This document shows, in pieces, positions 40,948 to 51,094 of a DNA stretch of 64,000 bases. How positions within the stretch are numbered: position 1 is the first letter of the stretch; each line of letters begins with the position of its first letter. The notes below the pieces were generated by a model, which saw nothing but the letters and a program-made list of their open reading frames with translations, made no database searches and was not told the origin of the DNA. Origin of the DNA: Actinoplanes sp. M2I2 (GTDB lineage Bacteria; Actinomycetota; Actinomycetes; Mycobacteriales; Micromonosporaceae). The position numbers and the translations under genes are program-made. The DNA is taken from positions 496,001 to 560,000 of the forward strand of contig NZ_JALPVJ010000005.1 of the NCBI RefSeq assembly GCF_023544445.1. The letters are read 5' to 3'.

Positions 40948-41355
40948 TTAGACCCGGCGGCGCTTCGGCGGACGGCATCCGTTGTGCGGCTGCGGCGTGA
41001 CGTCACTGATCTGCCCGACCTCGAGGCCGGCGGCCTGGAGGGAACGGATCGCGGTCTCGCGGCCGGAGCCGGGACCCTTGACGAACACGTCGACCTTGCG
41101 CATGCCGTGCTCCATGGCCCGGCGCGCGGCGGCCTCGGCGGCCAGCTGAGCGGCGAACGGAGTCGACTTGCGGGAGCCCTTGAAGCCCACCTGGCCCGAG
41201 GAGGCCCAGGAGATGACCGCACCGGTCGGGTCGGTGATCGACACGATGGTGTTGTTGAAGGTGCTCTTGATGTGCGCCTGCCCGTGGGCGACGTTCTTGC
41301 GTTCCTTGCGCCGGACCTTCTTGACGGCGGCCCCAGCGCGTGCCTTCGGTGGCAT
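40948..41355 (-). CDS. rpsK: 30S ribosomal protein S11
   Basis: A 135-residue S11. [20 protein letters not shown] and the C-terminal [18 protein letters not shown] are hallmark sequences (platform of the 30S). It lies 17 nt after rpsM and 15 nt before rpsD. Confidence 0.97.
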   Translation of the reverse strand: MPPKARAGAAVKKVRRKERKNVAHGQAHIKSTFNNTIVSITDPTGAVISWASSGQVGFKGSRKSTPFAAQLAAEAAARRAMEHGMRKVDVFVKGPGSGRETAIRSLQAAGLEVGQISDVTPQPHNGCRPPKRRRV

Positions 41356-41372
41356 AAGTCAGTGCGCTCCTA

Positions 41373-41753
41373 TTACTTCCGACCGGGCTTCTTCTTACCG
41401 GCGACCGTGCGCTTCGGGCCCTTGCGGGTACGAGCGTTGGTACGGGTCCGCTGTCCCCGCACGGGGAGACCCCGGCGGTGGCGGATGCCGGCGTACGAGC
41501 CGATCTCAACCTTGCGGCGAATGTCCGCGGCGACCTCGCGGCGAAGGTCACCTTCAACCTTGAAATTGCCCTCGATGTAGTCGCGGAGCTGGACCAGCTC
41601 CTCGTCCGTGAGGTCCTTGGCGCGCTTGTTCAGGTCAATCGCGGTAGCGGTCAGTGCCTCGACAGCACGGGTGCGACCGATCCCGTAGACGTAGGTGAGC
41701 GCGATCTCCATCCGCTTGTCGCGGGGCAGATCGACGCCGACGAGTCGTGCCAT
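41373..41753 (-). CDS. rpsM: 30S ribosomal protein S13
   Basis: A 126-residue S13. It starts [20 protein letters not shown], contains [20 protein letters not shown] and ends GKKKPGRK. It contacts the head of the 30S and the P-site tRNA. RBS AGGAG about 10 nt before the ATG. Confidence 0.97.
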   Translation of the reverse strand: MARLVGVDLPRDKRMEIALTYVYGIGRTRAVEALTATAIDLNKRAKDLTDEELVQLRDYIEGNFKVEGDLRREVAADIRRKVEIGSYAGIRHRRGLPVRGQRTRTNARTRKGPKRTVAGKKKPGRK

Positions 41754-41904
41754 AAGCGGGCGTGCTCCTCAGAATCGTTCGGAGGTCTGTGCCAGTCCCG
41801 TCCCGTCTGCCCGGACGGGCCCCGGCCTCCGCGCCGGGGGTACGGCCACTTGCGTGGCTGGGACGAGCTTGTTCGTGATGCCGGATCTGACAGCTACCGG
41901 GGAC

Positions 41905-42021
41905 TCAGCCCTGGCGCTGCTTGTGGCGCGCGTCGGTCTTGCAGATGACCATGACGCGGCCGTGCCGCCGGATGACCCGGCAGTTGTTGCAGATCCGCTT
42001 GACGCTCGGCTTGACCTTCAC
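41905..42021 (-). CDS. rpmJ: 50S ribosomal protein L36
   Basis: A 38-residue protein read directly from the sequence: [20 protein letters not shown] followed by [18 protein letters not shown]. The zinc ligands C11, C14, C27 and H33 are all present, so it is the zinc-dependent (C+) form. GTG start at 42021, between infA and rpsM as in most bacteria. Confidence 0.95.
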   Translation of the reverse strand: MKVKPSVKRICNNCRVIRRHGRVMVICKTDARHKQRQG

Positions 42022-42076
42022 GGTTTGCCTTAACTCTCAGTCGGACGGGTTCACGTGATCCTGCCCCGTCCCCCGG

Positions 42077-42298
42077 TTACTTGTAGCGGTAGACGATTCG
42101 CCCACGGGTGAGGTCGTACGGCGAAAGCTCGACGACGACTCTGTCCTCGGGAAGGATGCGGATGTAGTGCTGCCGCATCTTGCCTGAGATATGTGCAAGA
42201 ACTCTGTGACCATTGGCGAGCTCAACGCGGAACATAGCGTTCGGCAGGGGCTCGATCACGCGGCCCTCGATCTCGATGGCTCCGTCTTTCTTAGGCAT
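42077..42298 (-). CDS. infA: Translation initiation factor IF-1
   Basis: A 73-residue S1/OB-fold protein that occupies the ribosomal A site during initiation. It begins [20 protein letters not shown] and ends [11 protein letters not shown], nearly invariant in actinobacteria. GGAGG lies 3 nt before the ATG (GCGGAGGACATG), and a separate promoter lies about 140 nt upstream. Confidence 0.97.
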   Translation of the reverse strand: MPKKDGAIEIEGRVIEPLPNAMFRVELANGHRVLAHISGKMRQHYIRILPEDRVVVELSPYDLTRGRIVYRYK

Positions 42299-42438
42299 GT
42301 CCTCCGCTACCTGACACTGGGGTTCGGGATTAGCTGCAACGTCTTACCCGGGTCGTCACCGACCCGGACCAGCCGCGGCTCCCGCCGGCCTCGAAGCGCT
42401 GAGGACATGCGAGAGTGGACGCTGCGCGCCAGCTAGCC

Positions 42439-42467
42439 AGTGTACGCGCGCCCCACCGGCACACCAA
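42439..42467 (-). promoter_or_regulatory. Sigma-70-like promoter of the infA-rpmJ-alpha operon
   Basis: Minus strand TTGGTG (42467-42462), 17-nt spacer, TACACT (42444-42439). Start of transcription would be near 42432, a leader of about 135 nt before infA. Confidence 0.6.
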
Positions 42468-42527
42468 ACCGAGGTCGCCGCTACCCGAGGTCGGGTGTGT
42501 CGTAGCCCGGAAAACCGGACATAGAGC

Positions 42528-43151
42528 CTATTCGGGCCGTCGAGGCTTCGGTGGAAGGTCGCCTCGGGCCACCGCCTCGGCGATGAACGCCCTCCGTTGC
42601 TCCTTGGTCGGCTTGGCCGGCAGCTCCCCCGCCGCCACGGCCCGAGCCTGCAACGCCTTGCGATGGCGCTTGTGCTCCCGCAGCCGACGACGGTGCTCTG
42701 TCTCCTCGGCGTGCTTGCGCGGCTCGCCGTTGGCCAGACCCACGGCGGTGCGCACCAGGAGCAGCAGACCCCAGGGGCCGACGATCCAGACCGGCCAGTA
42801 GATGACAGCGTCCGTGCTCGCCAGGAACGTGACTCCCCAGATCAGGGTGAAGAAGGCCACCGCCTTGGCCCAGGAACCCCAGACGTGGGCCATCCAGGCC
42901 GCCCGGACGCCCTCAGGCGCCGGGACCGGCACCGCGACCGGCTGCGCCGGCACCAGGGGCGCCGCGTTGGGCAGATCGGTCAGGAGCCGGTCGAGCTCGG
43001 CGTACGTCTTGGCCGCGTACGCGCCCTGGATGCGCTCGTCGTACTCGGTGAGGTCGAGCCGGCCCTCCTCGAGGGCGAGGCGCAGCTGGTCGGCGACCTG
43101 CCGGCGGTCCTCGTCGGCGGCCCGCATCTGCTCCCGGCTCATCTCAGCCAT
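42528..43151 (-). CDS. DUF1707 membrane protein (second copy)
   Basis: A 207-residue protein. The N-terminal DUF1707 domain (about 5-60) has ADEDRRQVADQLRLALEEGR and LTEYDERIQGAYAAKTYAEL. A Pro/Val linker leads to two hydrophobic segments (about 98-115 VAFFTLIWGVTFLAS; 118-138 IYWPVWIVGPWGLLLLV), then a basic helical tail of about 65 residues. DUF1707 proteins are common in actinobacteria with no firm function; some act with two-component or envelope systems. It lies 29 nt after its paralogue. Confidence 0.8.
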   Translation of the reverse strand: MAEMSREQMRAADEDRRQVADQLRLALEEGRLDLTEYDERIQGAYAAKTYAELDRLLTDLPNAAPLVPAQPVAVPVPAPEGVRAAWMAHVWGSWAKAVAFFTLIWGVTFLASTDAVIYWPVWIVGPWGLLLLVRTAVGLANGEPRKHAEETEHRRRLREHKRHRKALQARAVAAGELPAKPTKEQRRAFIAEAVARGDLPPKPRRPE

Positions 43152-43180
43152 GGTGGCATCCCCGATCCAGTGCGACCCGC

Positions 43181-43633
43181 TCAGCGGCCCTTGCCGTGCC
43201 GCCGGCCGAAGAAGCCCAGGATCAGCGGGATCATCGTCCAGACCGGCCAGAAGTAGAGCAGCTCCCCGGAGGCGATGCTCGTCACCAGCCAGATCAGCGT
43301 GCAGACCAGCACCACGCCCGCGTAGGGCCCCAGCCAGGGCGCGGAGTCGCGTGGGGCGGACCCGGGACCGCCGACCGCCGTGGGAGCCGGCGGCGAGCCG
43401 GCCGGCTGAATCTGCGAGTGCTGCACCGGGACCGTCCCCGGCAGGTCGTCGAGCAGCCCGTCCAGGTCGGCATAGGTCCTGGCGGCATAGGTGCGCTGCA
43501 GGCGTTCGTCGTACTCGTGCAGGTCGAGGCGGCCCTCGTCCAGCGCCGACTTCAACTGTTCCGCGACTGCCTTGCGGTCGCCGTCGCCGGCCCGCATGTC
43601 TCTATCGGAATGCTCCGCAGACTCCCGCCCCAT
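43181..43633 (-). CDS. DUF1707 membrane protein (first copy)
   Basis: About 150 residues. DUF1707 domain (MRAGDGDRKAVAEQLKSALD, DLHEYDERLQRTYAARTYAD) followed by a Pro/Ser linker and two hydrophobic segments (VVLVCTLIWLVTSIAS; LYFWPVWTMIPLILGFF). The same WPVW motif occurs in the downstream paralogue, so the pair arose by duplication. ATG at 43633 is chosen, but ATGs at 43660, 43645 and 43597 are possible. It starts after map within the ribosomal superoperon. Confidence 0.75.
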   Translation of the reverse strand: MGRESAEHSDRDMRAGDGDRKAVAEQLKSALDEGRLDLHEYDERLQRTYAARTYADLDGLLDDLPGTVPVQHSQIQPAGSPPAPTAVGGPGSAPRDSAPWLGPYAGVVLVCTLIWLVTSIASGELLYFWPVWTMIPLILGFFGRRHGKGR

Positions 43634-43670
43634 GCGTCCCAGCATGCCCGAGAGAACCATCCACCGGTAG

Positions 43671-44504
43671 TCAGGGCTGACGCGAGGTGACCAGATCGCC
43701 GAGCCGGGCCCGGCCGCCGTCCGGCGCGGTGGTCACCCACACGCCGTCCTCCAGCAGGCACATCGTGTGCTCGACGTGGGCGGCGATCGAGTTGTCGCGG
43801 GTCACCACGGTCCAGCCGTCGTCCAGCTCGGACGTCCGCGGGGAGCCCAGCGTGATCATCGGCTCGATGGCCAGGCACAGCCCGGGCACCAGACGAGGGC
43901 CCTTGCCCGGCTTGCCGTGGTTGAGGACGTGCGGATCCTGATGCATCTCGGTGCCGATGCCGTGCCCGCCGTAGCCGTCGACGATGCCGTAGCGGCCCGC
44001 CTTACGAACCGCCTTCTCCACGTTGAAGGAGATGTCGGTGAGCCTGCCCCGGCCGTTGGTCGCGCCTCGGGCCGCGGCCGCGATGCCGGCCCACATGGCT
44101 TCCTCGGCCACCTCGGCCAGCTTGAGCAGCGCGGGGTCGGTCTCACCGACGCCGACGGTGATTGCCGAGTCGCCGTGCCAGCCGTCGAGGATCGCGCCGC
44201 AGTCGAGCGAGATCAGGTCGCCCTCGCGCAGCACCTGCTCGGCGCCGGGGATGCCGTGGACGACCTGCTCGTTGACCGAGGCGCAGATCGAGGCCGGGAA
44301 GCCGTGGTAGCCCTTGAACGAGGGGACGGCGCCGGCGTCGCGAATGACCTTCTCGGCGATCGCATCGAGGTCGGCCGTCGAGACGCCCGGGGCCACGGCC
44401 TCCCGCATCGCCTGCAGCGCGGCGGCGACGACCAGGCCGGCGCCGCGCATCTTCTCGATCTGCTCGGGACTCTTCAGCTGAATGTCCAGCTGGGGGCGGC
44501 GCAC
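43671..44504 (-). CDS. map: Methionine aminopeptidase, type I
   Basis: A 277-residue metalloprotease that removes initiator Met. Metal ligands are visible in order: ISLDCGAILDGWHGDSAITV (two Asp), GGHGIGTEMHQDPHV (His), AIEPMI (Glu), VEHTM (Glu). The GTG at 44504 is one base after the adk stop, in the usual secY-adk-map order. The upstream extension of the open frame overlaps adk and is not used. Confidence 0.95.
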   Translation of the reverse strand: MRRPQLDIQLKSPEQIEKMRGAGLVVAAALQAMREAVAPGVSTADLDAIAEKVIRDAGAVPSFKGYHGFPASICASVNEQVVHGIPGAEQVLREGDLISLDCGAILDGWHGDSAITVGVGETDPALLKLAEVAEEAMWAGIAAAARGATNGRGRLTDISFNVEKAVRKAGRYGIVDGYGGHGIGTEMHQDPHVLNHGKPGKGPRLVPGLCLAIEPMITLGSPRTSELDDGWTVVTRDNSIAAHVEHTMCLLEDGVWVTTAPDGGRARLGDLVTSRQP

Positions 44505-44505
44505 G

Positions 44506-45159
44506 TCAGCCCCCGTAGGACCGCAGGGCGTCGATGGCGCGCACCGTGACGTCCTCGACCGGTCCGGTCGCGTCGATCCCGACCAGTTTGCCCTGCGCCC
44601 CGAAGAAGTCGACCAGCGGCGCGGTCTTCTCGGCGTACTCGACCAGCCGGTTGGCGATCGTCTCGGCCTTGTCGTCGTCCCGCTGGAACAGCTCCGACCC
44701 ACAGCGGTCGCAGATGTTCTCCTTGCTGGTGGGGTCGAACTCGACGTGCCAGATCTTTCCGCAGCCGCGGCAGGTGCGCCGGCCCGACAGCCGGCGGATG
44801 ACCTCGTCGTCGTCGACCACGAGTTCCATCACGAGGTCGAGCGCGGTGCCGAGGTCGGCGAGCAGCTTGTCGAGAGCCGAGGCCTGCGGCACCGTACGCG
44901 GAAAGCCGTCGAGCAGGAAGCCGTCACCGGCGTCCGGCTCGGCCAGCCGGTCCCGGACCATGTTGATGGTCACTTCGTCCGGAACCAGCTGGCCCGCGTC
45001 CATGTAGCGCTTGGCCTCGACGCCCAGGGGCGTCCCTTGCGAGACGTTCGCCCGGAAGATGTCTCCGGTCGAGATCTTCGGTACGGCGAGATGGGCGGCG
45101 ATGAACTCAGCCTGGGTCCCCTTGCCGGCCCCCGGAGGGCCCACCAGTACCAGCCGCAC
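44506..45159 (-). CDS. adk: Adenylate kinase
   Basis: A 217-residue kinase interconverting ATP+AMP and 2 ADP. P-loop [10 protein letters not shown] (7-16). The LID domain has a Zn-type four-cysteine set, CRGCGKIWH and [18 protein letters not shown] is the AMP-binding region. It lies 74 nt after secY and adjoins map. Confidence 0.97.
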   Translation of the reverse strand: MRLVLVGPPGAGKGTQAEFIAAHLAVPKISTGDIFRANVSQGTPLGVEAKRYMDAGQLVPDEVTINMVRDRLAEPDAGDGFLLDGFPRTVPQASALDKLLADLGTALDLVMELVVDDDEVIRRLSGRRTCRGCGKIWHVEFDPTSKENICDRCGSELFQRDDDKAETIANRLVEYAEKTAPLVDFFGAQGKLVGIDATGPVEDVTVRAIDALRSYGG

Positions 45160-45233
45160 CTACATCGCCTCGCTTCGGTGAGAACGAGCCTCGCTGACCG
45201 CCGACGCAAGAGCAGCGCCGAGCTTGCCTGCCA

Positions 45234-46577
45234 CTACCGGAGGAACCCTTCGTAGTTACGCTGCATCAGCTGGCTCTCGATCTGCTTCACCGTCTCCAGA
45301 CCCACACCCACCATGATCAGCACTGCCGTACCACCGAACGGGAAGTTCTGGTACTGCTGCGCATTCAGCCAGATGAAGAAGAAGTTCGGCAGGACCGAGA
45401 TCAAACCAAGGTACAGCGCACCGGGGAGGGTGATCCGGCTGAGGATGAAGTCCAGGTAATCAGCGGTGGGCTTGCCCGGGCGGATACCCGGAACGAAACC
45501 ACCGTACTTCTTCATGTTGTCCGCGACCTCGGTCGGGTTGAACGTGATCGAGACGTAGAAGTACGTGAAGAAGATGATCAGCAGGAAGTAGACCCCGATG
45601 TAGAGCTCACTCGTGGGGTCGGCCAGCCACTTCTGGATCCAGACCTGGTAGCCCTTGAGGTTGTTCGGATCGAAGAACTGCAAGTAGAGCTGCGGAAGGT
45701 AGAGCAGCGACGACGCGAAGATGACCGGGACGACACCCGCCTGGTTGACCTTCAGCGGGATGTAGGTCGACGTGCCGCCGTACATCCGGCGGCCGATCAT
45801 GCGCTTGGCGTACTGCACGGGGATGCGACGCTGCGCCTGCTCGATGAAGACCACCAGGCCGATGATGACCAGGACGAGCACGATCACCAGGATGAACTTG
45901 GCGACGCCGCTGGACTCCTTGATCGACCAGCCCTCACCGGGAAGGCGGGCGGCGATCGAGGTGAAGATCAGGACGGACATGCCGTTGCCGACGCCGCGGT
46001 CGGTGATCAGCTCGCCGAGCCACATGACCATGCCGGTGCCGGCGGTCATGGTGAGCACCAGGACCGAGAGCGTGAGCCACACCGGCAGGCCGGTGTTCTC
46101 GGGGATGATCTGCAACTGCGGGTTGGTCTGGTCGCAGGCGTTGCCGAACAGCTGCCCGGTCCGCGCCAGGGCGACGAAGGCCGAGGACTGCAGGACCGCG
46201 AGGCCCAGCGTGAGGTAGCGCGTGTACTGCGTGATCTTCGCCTGGCCGGACTGGCCCTCCTTGCGGAGCTGCTCGAGGCGGGGAATCACCACGGTCAGCA
46301 GCTGGAGGATGATCGACGCCGTGATGTACGGCATGATGCCCAGCGCGAAGACCGACAGCTGAAGAAGCGCGCCGCCCGAGAACAGGTTCAACAGGTTGAG
46401 GACGCCGCTGCTGTCGGAGGAGTTCACGATGTCGAGGCAGCGCCGCACGTTGGTGTAGGAGACACCTGGGCTGGGCAATGTGGCACCGAGCCGGTACAGC
46501 GCAATGATGAAGACCGTGAACAGCAGCTTCTTGCGCAGGTCAGGCGTCCGGAACGCACTGGTAAAGGCGGAGAGCAA
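45234..46577 (-). CDS. secY: Preprotein translocase subunit SecY
   Basis: A 447-residue, ten-helix channel subunit of the Sec translocon. It starts LSAFTSAFRTPDLRKKLLFT and contains YITASIILQLLTVVIPRLEQ, TDRGVGNGMSVLIF and KYGGFVPGIRPGKPTADYLD, all conserved. The TTG start at 46577 is fixed by AGGAGG six bases upstream. The frame remains open to 46724, but that extension has no SecY character. Confidence 0.96.
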   Translation of the reverse strand: MLSAFTSAFRTPDLRKKLLFTVFIIALYRLGATLPSPGVSYTNVRRCLDIVNSSDSSGVLNLLNLFSGGALLQLSVFALGIMPYITASIILQLLTVVIPRLEQLRKEGQSGQAKITQYTRYLTLGLAVLQSSAFVALARTGQLFGNACDQTNPQLQIIPENTGLPVWLTLSVLVLTMTAGTGMVMWLGELITDRGVGNGMSVLIFTSIAARLPGEGWSIKESSGVAKFILVIVLVLVIIGLVVFIEQAQRRIPVQYAKRMIGRRMYGGTSTYIPLKVNQAGVVPVIFASSLLYLPQLYLQFFDPNNLKGYQVWIQKWLADPTSELYIGVYFLLIIFFTYFYVSITFNPTEVADNMKKYGGFVPGIRPGKPTADYLDFILSRITLPGALYLGLISVLPNFFFIWLNAQQYQNFPFGGTAVLIMVGVGLETVKQIESQLMQRNYEGFLR

Positions 46578-46769
46578 CTTCTTCCTCCTGCGCGAGGTTA
46601 CCGCCGCAATCGGCGGGTGGGGGAAGGCATCGGTCCGGACGACCGATATCCCTAGCTGGGAACGGACTCTAACAGTCTTAGTGCAGCGCGGTGTGTCACG
46701 GTAGCCTGCACCGCGCGTAGGCATCCGGCCCGCCGAAAAAAGGCCAGGTCAGACGCCACAAAGGGGATG

Positions 46770-46803
46770 CTGCCCGAGCGACGCGTTCGCGGCGCCCGGG
46801 CAG
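46770..46803 (-). terminator. Hairpin between rplO and secY
   Basis: ctgcccgagcg (46770-46780) and cgcccgggcag (46793-46803) pair with one mismatch around a 12-nt loop, just after the rplO stop. No T-run follows directly, so it may attenuate rather than end transcription into secY. Confidence 0.5.
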
Positions 46804-46818
46804 ACACCCCCACAGGCA

Positions 46819-47268
46819 TCACAGCTCGGTGGTGGAACCACCGGCAGCAGCGATCTTCTCCTTGGCCGACTCACTGAACGCGTGCGCCTTGATCGTCAGC
46901 GACACGCCGCCCAGCTCGCCCGAGCCGAGGACCTTGACCGGCTGGTTCTTGCGAACCGCGCCAGCCTCGAACAGCTCGTCCGGGCCGACCTCGCCGCCGT
47001 TCGGGAACAGCTCGGCGAGGCGGTCCAGGTTCACGACCTGGAAGACGACCTTGTTGCGGGGCCGGTTCCTGAGCCCCTTGATCTTCGGCAGACGCATGTG
47101 GATGGGCATCTGCCCACCCTCGAACGCCGCCGGGGTGTTCTTGCGGGCGCCGGTGCCCTTGGTGCCGCGGCCGGCGGTCTTGCCCTTGGAGCCCTCACCA
47201 CGACCCACGCGGGTCTTGGCCGTCTTGGCTCCGGGCGCCGGGCGCAGGTGGTGGACCTTGATCGCCAT
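46819..47268 (-). CDS. rplO: 50S ribosomal protein L15
   Basis: A 149-residue L15. [20 protein letters not shown] and [12 protein letters not shown] are typical of the extended Gly/Arg-rich N-terminal arm. The ATG overlaps the rpmD stop by one base (TAATG). A 240-nt gap follows before secY. Confidence 0.97.
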   Translation of the reverse strand: MAIKVHHLRPAPGAKTAKTRVGRGEGSKGKTAGRGTKGTGARKNTPAAFEGGQMPIHMRLPKIKGLRNRPRNKVVFQVVNLDRLAELFPNGGEVGPDELFEAGAVRKNQPVKVLGSGELGGVSLTIKAHAFSESAKEKIAAAGGSTTEL

Positions 47269-47450
47269 TACTCGACCTCCTCAACCGTCACGAGGTGGTT
47301 CACGGCGAAGATCATGCCCCGAATCTCGGGGCGGTCCTCCTTGACCACCACATCGTTGATCCGCTTCAGGCCGAGCGACCGCAGGGAGTCCCGCTGGTTC
47401 TGCTTACGGCCGATGTGGGACCGGATCTGGGTGACCTTCAAACGGGCCAT
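47268..47450 (-). CDS. rpmD: 50S ribosomal protein L30
   Basis: A 60-residue L30: [43 protein letters not shown] at 47450 overlaps the rpsE stop by one base. Normal size. Confidence 0.97.
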   Translation of the reverse strand: MARLKVTQIRSHIGRKQNQRDSLRSLGLKRINDVVVKEDRPEIRGMIFAVNHLVTVEEVE

Positions 47451-48073
47451 CAGCGCACCGCCGCTTCCGCACGCGCCGCCAGCATGGCCGCCGGCGCCAC
47501 ATCCTCGACCGGCAGGCCACGGCGAGCCGCGACCGCCTCCGGCGACTCGAGGCCCTTCAGAGCGGCCACAGTCGCGTGCACGATGTTGATCGGGTTCGAC
47601 GAACCCAGGCTCTTCGACAGGATGTCGTGGATGCCCGCGCACTCCAGCACGGCACGCACCGGGCCACCGGCGATGACGCCGGTACCGGCGGAGGCCGGCT
47701 TGAGGAGCACGACACCCGCGGCAGCTTCGCCGATGATCGGGTGCGGGATCGTCGCGGCGATCCGCGGAACCTTGAAGAAGTGCTTCTTGGCCTCCTCGAC
47801 GCCCTTGGCGATGGCCGCGGGCACCTCCTTGGCCTTTCCGTAGCCGATGCCGACCGTGCCGTCGCCGTCGCCCACGATCACCAGGGCGGTGAAGCTGAAG
47901 CGACGACCACCCTTGACAACCTTGGCGACACGGTTGATCGCGACGACCCGCTCGAGATGCGGGGTCTTGTCGACGGGCGCGTTCCCGCGGCCGCCCTCAC
48001 GGCGGTTGTCCCGGCGGTTGCCACCCTCGGTGTTACCGCCGGACCCGCCGCCTCGGCGCTGCTGACCAGGCAT
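47450..48073 (-). CDS. rpsE: 30S ribosomal protein S5
   Basis: A 207-residue S5. The first 35-40 residues are Gly/Arg/Asn-rich ([20 protein letters not shown]), an actinobacterial extension. The core has [20 protein letters not shown] (RNA-binding domain) and [20 protein letters not shown]. Important for decoding accuracy. Confidence 0.97.
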   Translation of the reverse strand: MPGQQRRGGGSGGNTEGGNRRDNRREGGRGNAPVDKTPHLERVVAINRVAKVVKGGRRFSFTALVIVGDGDGTVGIGYGKAKEVPAAIAKGVEEAKKHFFKVPRIAATIPHPIIGEAAAGVVLLKPASAGTGVIAGGPVRAVLECAGIHDILSKSLGSSNPINIVHATVAALKGLESPEAVAARRGLPVEDVAPAAMLAARAEAAVR

Positions 48074-48086
48074 TGGTCAATTCCTC

Positions 48087-48482
48087 CTAGAACTCGAGTC
48101 CGGCTTCGCGAGCGGCATCCGCCAGCGAGGCGATCCGCCCCGCGTACTTGTTGCCACCGCGGTCGAAGACGACCTTGGACACGCCCGCGGCCTTGGCCCG
48201 CTCGGCGAGCAGAGCGCCGACCTTGCCGGCCAGAGCGCTCTTGTCACCCTCGCCGCCCCGCAGGGAGGCGTCGAGCGTGGAGGCCGAGGCCAGCGTGTGG
48301 CCCTTGAGGTCGTCGATGATCTGCGCGGTGATGTGCCGCGACGACCGGGTGACGACCAGACGGGGGCGTTCGGCGGTCCCGCGGACGTTCCGACGGACCC
48401 GGAAGTGCCGACGCGCCTTTCCGACAGCCCGCTTGGCGGAGACACCCGCGCCGTTGCGACGCTTGAGCAGCGTGGCGGTCAC
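48087..48482 (-). CDS. rplR: 50S ribosomal protein L18
   Basis: A 131-residue L18 that binds 5S r[46 protein letters not shown] start at 48482 overlaps the rplF stop (GTGA). Confidence 0.96.
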   Translation of the reverse strand: MTATLLKRRNGAGVSAKRAVGKARRHFRVRRNVRGTAERPRLVVTRSSRHITAQIIDDLKGHTLASASTLDASLRGGEGDKSALAGKVGALLAERAKAAGVSKVVFDRGGNKYAGRIASLADAAREAGLEF

Positions 48483-49018
48483 TTCTTACCTGCCTTTCCG
48501 GCCTTACGGCGGATGACCTCGCCCTGGTACTTGACGCCCTTGCCCTTGTAGGGCTCCGGCGGGCGGATCTTCCGGATGTTGGCGGCGACCTCGCCGACGA
48601 GCTGCTTGTCGATGCCCGCGACCGTGAACTGCGTCGGCCGCTCCACCGTGAAGCTGATGCCGGCCGGCGGCACGACGTTCACCGGGTGCGAGAAGCCGAG
48701 GGCGAACTCGAGGTCCTTGCCCTTGGCCGTGACCCGGTAACCGGTGCCGTTGATCTCCAGCGTCTTCTTGTAGCCCTCGGTGACGCCGACGATCATGTTG
48801 GCGACCAGGGTACGCGAGAGGCCGTGGAGCTCCTTGGCCCGACGCTCGTCGTTGGGGCGGTTGACGTGCAGCTCGGCACCCTCCTGCTCGACCGTGATCG
48901 GCTCGGAGACGGTGTGCGAGAGCTCGCCCTTGGGGCCCTTGACCTTGACGGTCTGGCCCGTGATGGTGACATCGACGCCGGCCGGGACCGGGATCGACTT
49001 ACGTCCGATTCGCGACAT
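48479..49018 (-). CDS. rplF: 50S ribosomal protein L6
   Basis: A 179-residue L6: [20 protein letters not shown], and the C-terminal [20 protein letters not shown] motif. Located near the factor-binding site of the 50S. Normal length. Confidence 0.97.
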   Translation of the reverse strand: MSRIGRKSIPVPAGVDVTITGQTVKVKGPKGELSHTVSEPITVEQEGAELHVNRPNDERRAKELHGLSRTLVANMIVGVTEGYKKTLEINGTGYRVTAKGKDLEFALGFSHPVNVVPPAGISFTVERPTQFTVAGIDKQLVGEVAANIRKIRPPEPYKGKGVKYQGEVIRRKAGKAGKK

Positions 49019-49035
49019 GGTTTCTCAGTCTCCAG

Positions 49036-49443
49036 TTACCAGACGAAGGCGAGGACTTCCCCGCCAACGCTCCGCTTGCGGGCCTGCCGGTCGGTCAGCA
49101 GTCCCTGGGACGTCGAAATGATCGCGACGCCGAGGCCGCCGAGCACCCGCGGGAGCTCGTCGGACTTGGCGTAAACCCGGAGGCCGGGCTTCGAGACGCG
49201 CTTGATACCGGCGAGGCTGCGCTCGCGGCTCTGGCCGTACTTGAGCTCAACGACCAGACGCTTGCCGACAGCGCCTTCCTCGGGCTCCTCGGCCGACCAG
49301 GAGGCGATGTAACCCTCGGCCTTGAGGACCTCGGCGATGTTCGCCTTGATCTTCGAGAAGGGCATGGTCACCTTGTCGTGGTACGCCTGGTTGGCGTTAC
49401 GCAGACGCGTCAGCATGTCTGCGATCGGGTCCGTCATCGTCAT
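49036..49443 (-). CDS. rpsH: 30S ribosomal protein S8
   Basis: A 135-residue S8: [20 protein letters not shown], and the C-terminal [20 protein letters not shown]. In enterobacteria S8 represses the spc operon; whether that holds here is not shown. ATG 49443 or ATG 49437 may start. Confidence 0.97.
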   Translation of the reverse strand: MTMTDPIADMLTRLRNANQAYHDKVTMPFSKIKANIAEVLKAEGYIASWSAEEPEEGAVGKRLVVELKYGQSRERSLAGIKRVSKPGLRVYAKSDELPRVLGGLGVAIISTSQGLLTDRQARKRSVGGEVLAFVW

Positions 49444-49560
49444 GGGTGTTCGTCAACCTTTCTCGCCGGGGTTCCCACACCTGCGGGCCTACGGCGAAGC
49501 GGTGTTTCTAGACCAGCCTTCGGACCGCTTCTGAGGCGGTAGTGGGGCGGTTGGATGGGG

Positions 49561-49746
49561 TTACCAGGAAGCCTTGGACACGCCGGGCAGCTCACCACGG
49601 TGGGCCATGTCCCGCAGGCAAACGCGGCACAGGCCGAACTTGCGGTAGACCGAGTGCGGACGCCCGCACTTCTGGCAGCGGGTGTACGCACGCACGGCGA
49701 ACTTCGGCTTCGCGGCTGCCTTGATGATCAGCGCCTTCTTAGCCAT
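49561..49746 (-). CDS. rpsN: 30S ribosomal protein S14, zinc-binding form
   Basis: A 61-residue short S14 (type Z). Two CxxC pairs, RCQKCGRP and [16 protein letters not shown], form the zinc site. The operon copy being the zinc form implies that any zinc-free S14 is encoded elsewhere. Confidence 0.96.
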   Translation of the reverse strand: MAKKALIIKAAAKPKFAVRAYTRCQKCGRPHSVYRKFGLCRVCLRDMAHRGELPGVSKASW

Positions 49747-49748
49747 GC

Positions 49749-50318
49749 TCAGTTCTCCTTGAACGGGAAGCCCAGGAGCTTGAGAAGCGCCCGGCCCTCG
49801 TCGTCGGTCTTGGCGGTCGTGACCACCGTGATGTCCATGCCCCGCGGACGATCGATCCGGTCCTGGTCGATCTCGTGGAACACCGACTGCTCGGTCAGAC
49901 CGAAGGTGTAGTTCCCGTGCCCGTCGAGCTTGCGCCCGTCGAGCCCGCGGAAGTCACGGATACGGGGCAGCGCGATCGACAGCAGCCGGTCGAGGAACTC
50001 CCACATCCGGTCGTTGCGCAGGGTCACCTTCGCGCCGATCGGCATGCCCTCACGCAGCTTGAACTGCGCGATGGACTTGGTCGCCCGCCGCACGAGCGGC
50101 TTCTGACCGGTGATGGTGGTCAGGTCACGCACGGCGCCGTCGATCAGCTTGGCGTCGCGGGCGGCCTCGCCAACACCCATGTTCACGACGACCTTGACCA
50201 GGCCCGGAACCTGCATGGGGTTGCCGTACTTGTACTGCTCCTGAAGCGCGGAGAGAACCTCACTACGGTACTTCTGCTTCAGGCGGGGCAGCGTCTTGGT
50301 CTCGGTAGCGGCAGTCAT
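49749..50318 (-). CDS. rplE: 50S ribosomal protein L5
   Basis: A 189-residue L5 that binds 5S rRNA and contacts P-site t[66 protein letters not shown] overlaps the rplX stop by one base. Confidence 0.97.
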   Translation of the reverse strand: MTAATETKTLPRLKQKYRSEVLSALQEQYKYGNPMQVPGLVKVVVNMGVGEAARDAKLIDGAVRDLTTITGQKPLVRRATKSIAQFKLREGMPIGAKVTLRNDRMWEFLDRLLSIALPRIRDFRGLDGRKLDGHGNYTFGLTEQSVFHEIDQDRIDRPRGMDITVVTTAKTDDEGRALLKLLGFPFKEN

Positions 50319-50632
50319 CAGAGTTCCTTACCGGTCGTACGCGCGATACGGACCTTGTTGCCGTTCTCGTCGACCTTGTAACCGATGCGGGTCGGCTTGC
50401 CCTGGTCGTCGACGATCTGCACATTCGAGATGTGGATCGCGGCTTCCTGGGTGACGATGCCACCGGTCTTCGAACCACGCTGGGTGGTGCGGATGCGTTC
50501 GTGCTTCTTCACGCGGTTGACGCCCTCGACGAGGATCTTGTCCCGCCGCGGGAAGGCCGCGATGACCTTGCCCTTGGCGCCCTTGTCCTTGCCGGCGATG
50601 ACGATAACCGTGTCGCCCTTTTTGATCTTCAC
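50318..50632 (-). CDS. rplX: 50S ribosomal protein L24
   Basis: A 104-residue L24 with a KOW motif: [20 protein letters not shown] and [20 protein letters not shown]. An early 50S assembly initiator. GTG start, 3 nt after rplN. Confidence 0.96.
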   Translation of the reverse strand: MKIKKGDTVIVIAGKDKGAKGKVIAAFPRRDKILVEGVNRVKKHERIRTTQRGSKTGGIVTQEAAIHISNVQIVDDQGKPTRIGYKVDENGNKVRIARTTGKEL

Positions 50633-50635
50633 GGT

Positions 50636-51004
50636 TTACAGCACCTCCGGCGCAAGGCTGATGATCTTCATGAACCGCTTGTCGCGCAGCTCGCGCCCGA
50701 CCGGGCCGAAGATGCGGGTACCGCGGGGGTCCCCGCCGTCCTTGATGATGACGGCGGCGTTCTCGTCGAAGCGGATGTACGAGCCGTCGGGACGGCGCCT
50801 CTCCTTGGCGGTGCGAACGATGACCGCCTTGACGACGTCACCCTTCTTCACACCGGCGCCGGGGATGGCGTCCTTGACCGTGGCCACGATGACGTCGCCG
50901 ATGCTCGCGTAACGGCGACCGGAGCCGCCGAGCACGCGGATGCACAGGATCTCCCGGGCACCCGTGTTGTCAGCGACGCGCAGTCGCGACTCCTGCTGAA
51001 TCAC
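50636..51004 (-). CDS. rplN: 50S ribosomal protein L14
   Basis: A 122-residue L14: [20 protein letters not shown] and [20 protein letters not shown]. First gene of the spc part, 90 nt after rpsQ. GTG start. Confidence 0.97.
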   Translation of the reverse strand: MIQQESRLRVADNTGAREILCIRVLGGSGRRYASIGDVIVATVKDAIPGAGVKKGDVVKAVIVRTAKERRRPDGSYIRFDENAAVIIKDGGDPRGTRIFGPVGRELRDKRFMKIISLAPEVL

Positions 51005-51094
51005 GTCTGTCTCCTATGTCTGCCAGTTCTTCGATCAGACCGAAGCTTGGCGGAACGATGGTGTGCCGGGCCGGCCGTAGCCGGCCCAGCGCAC

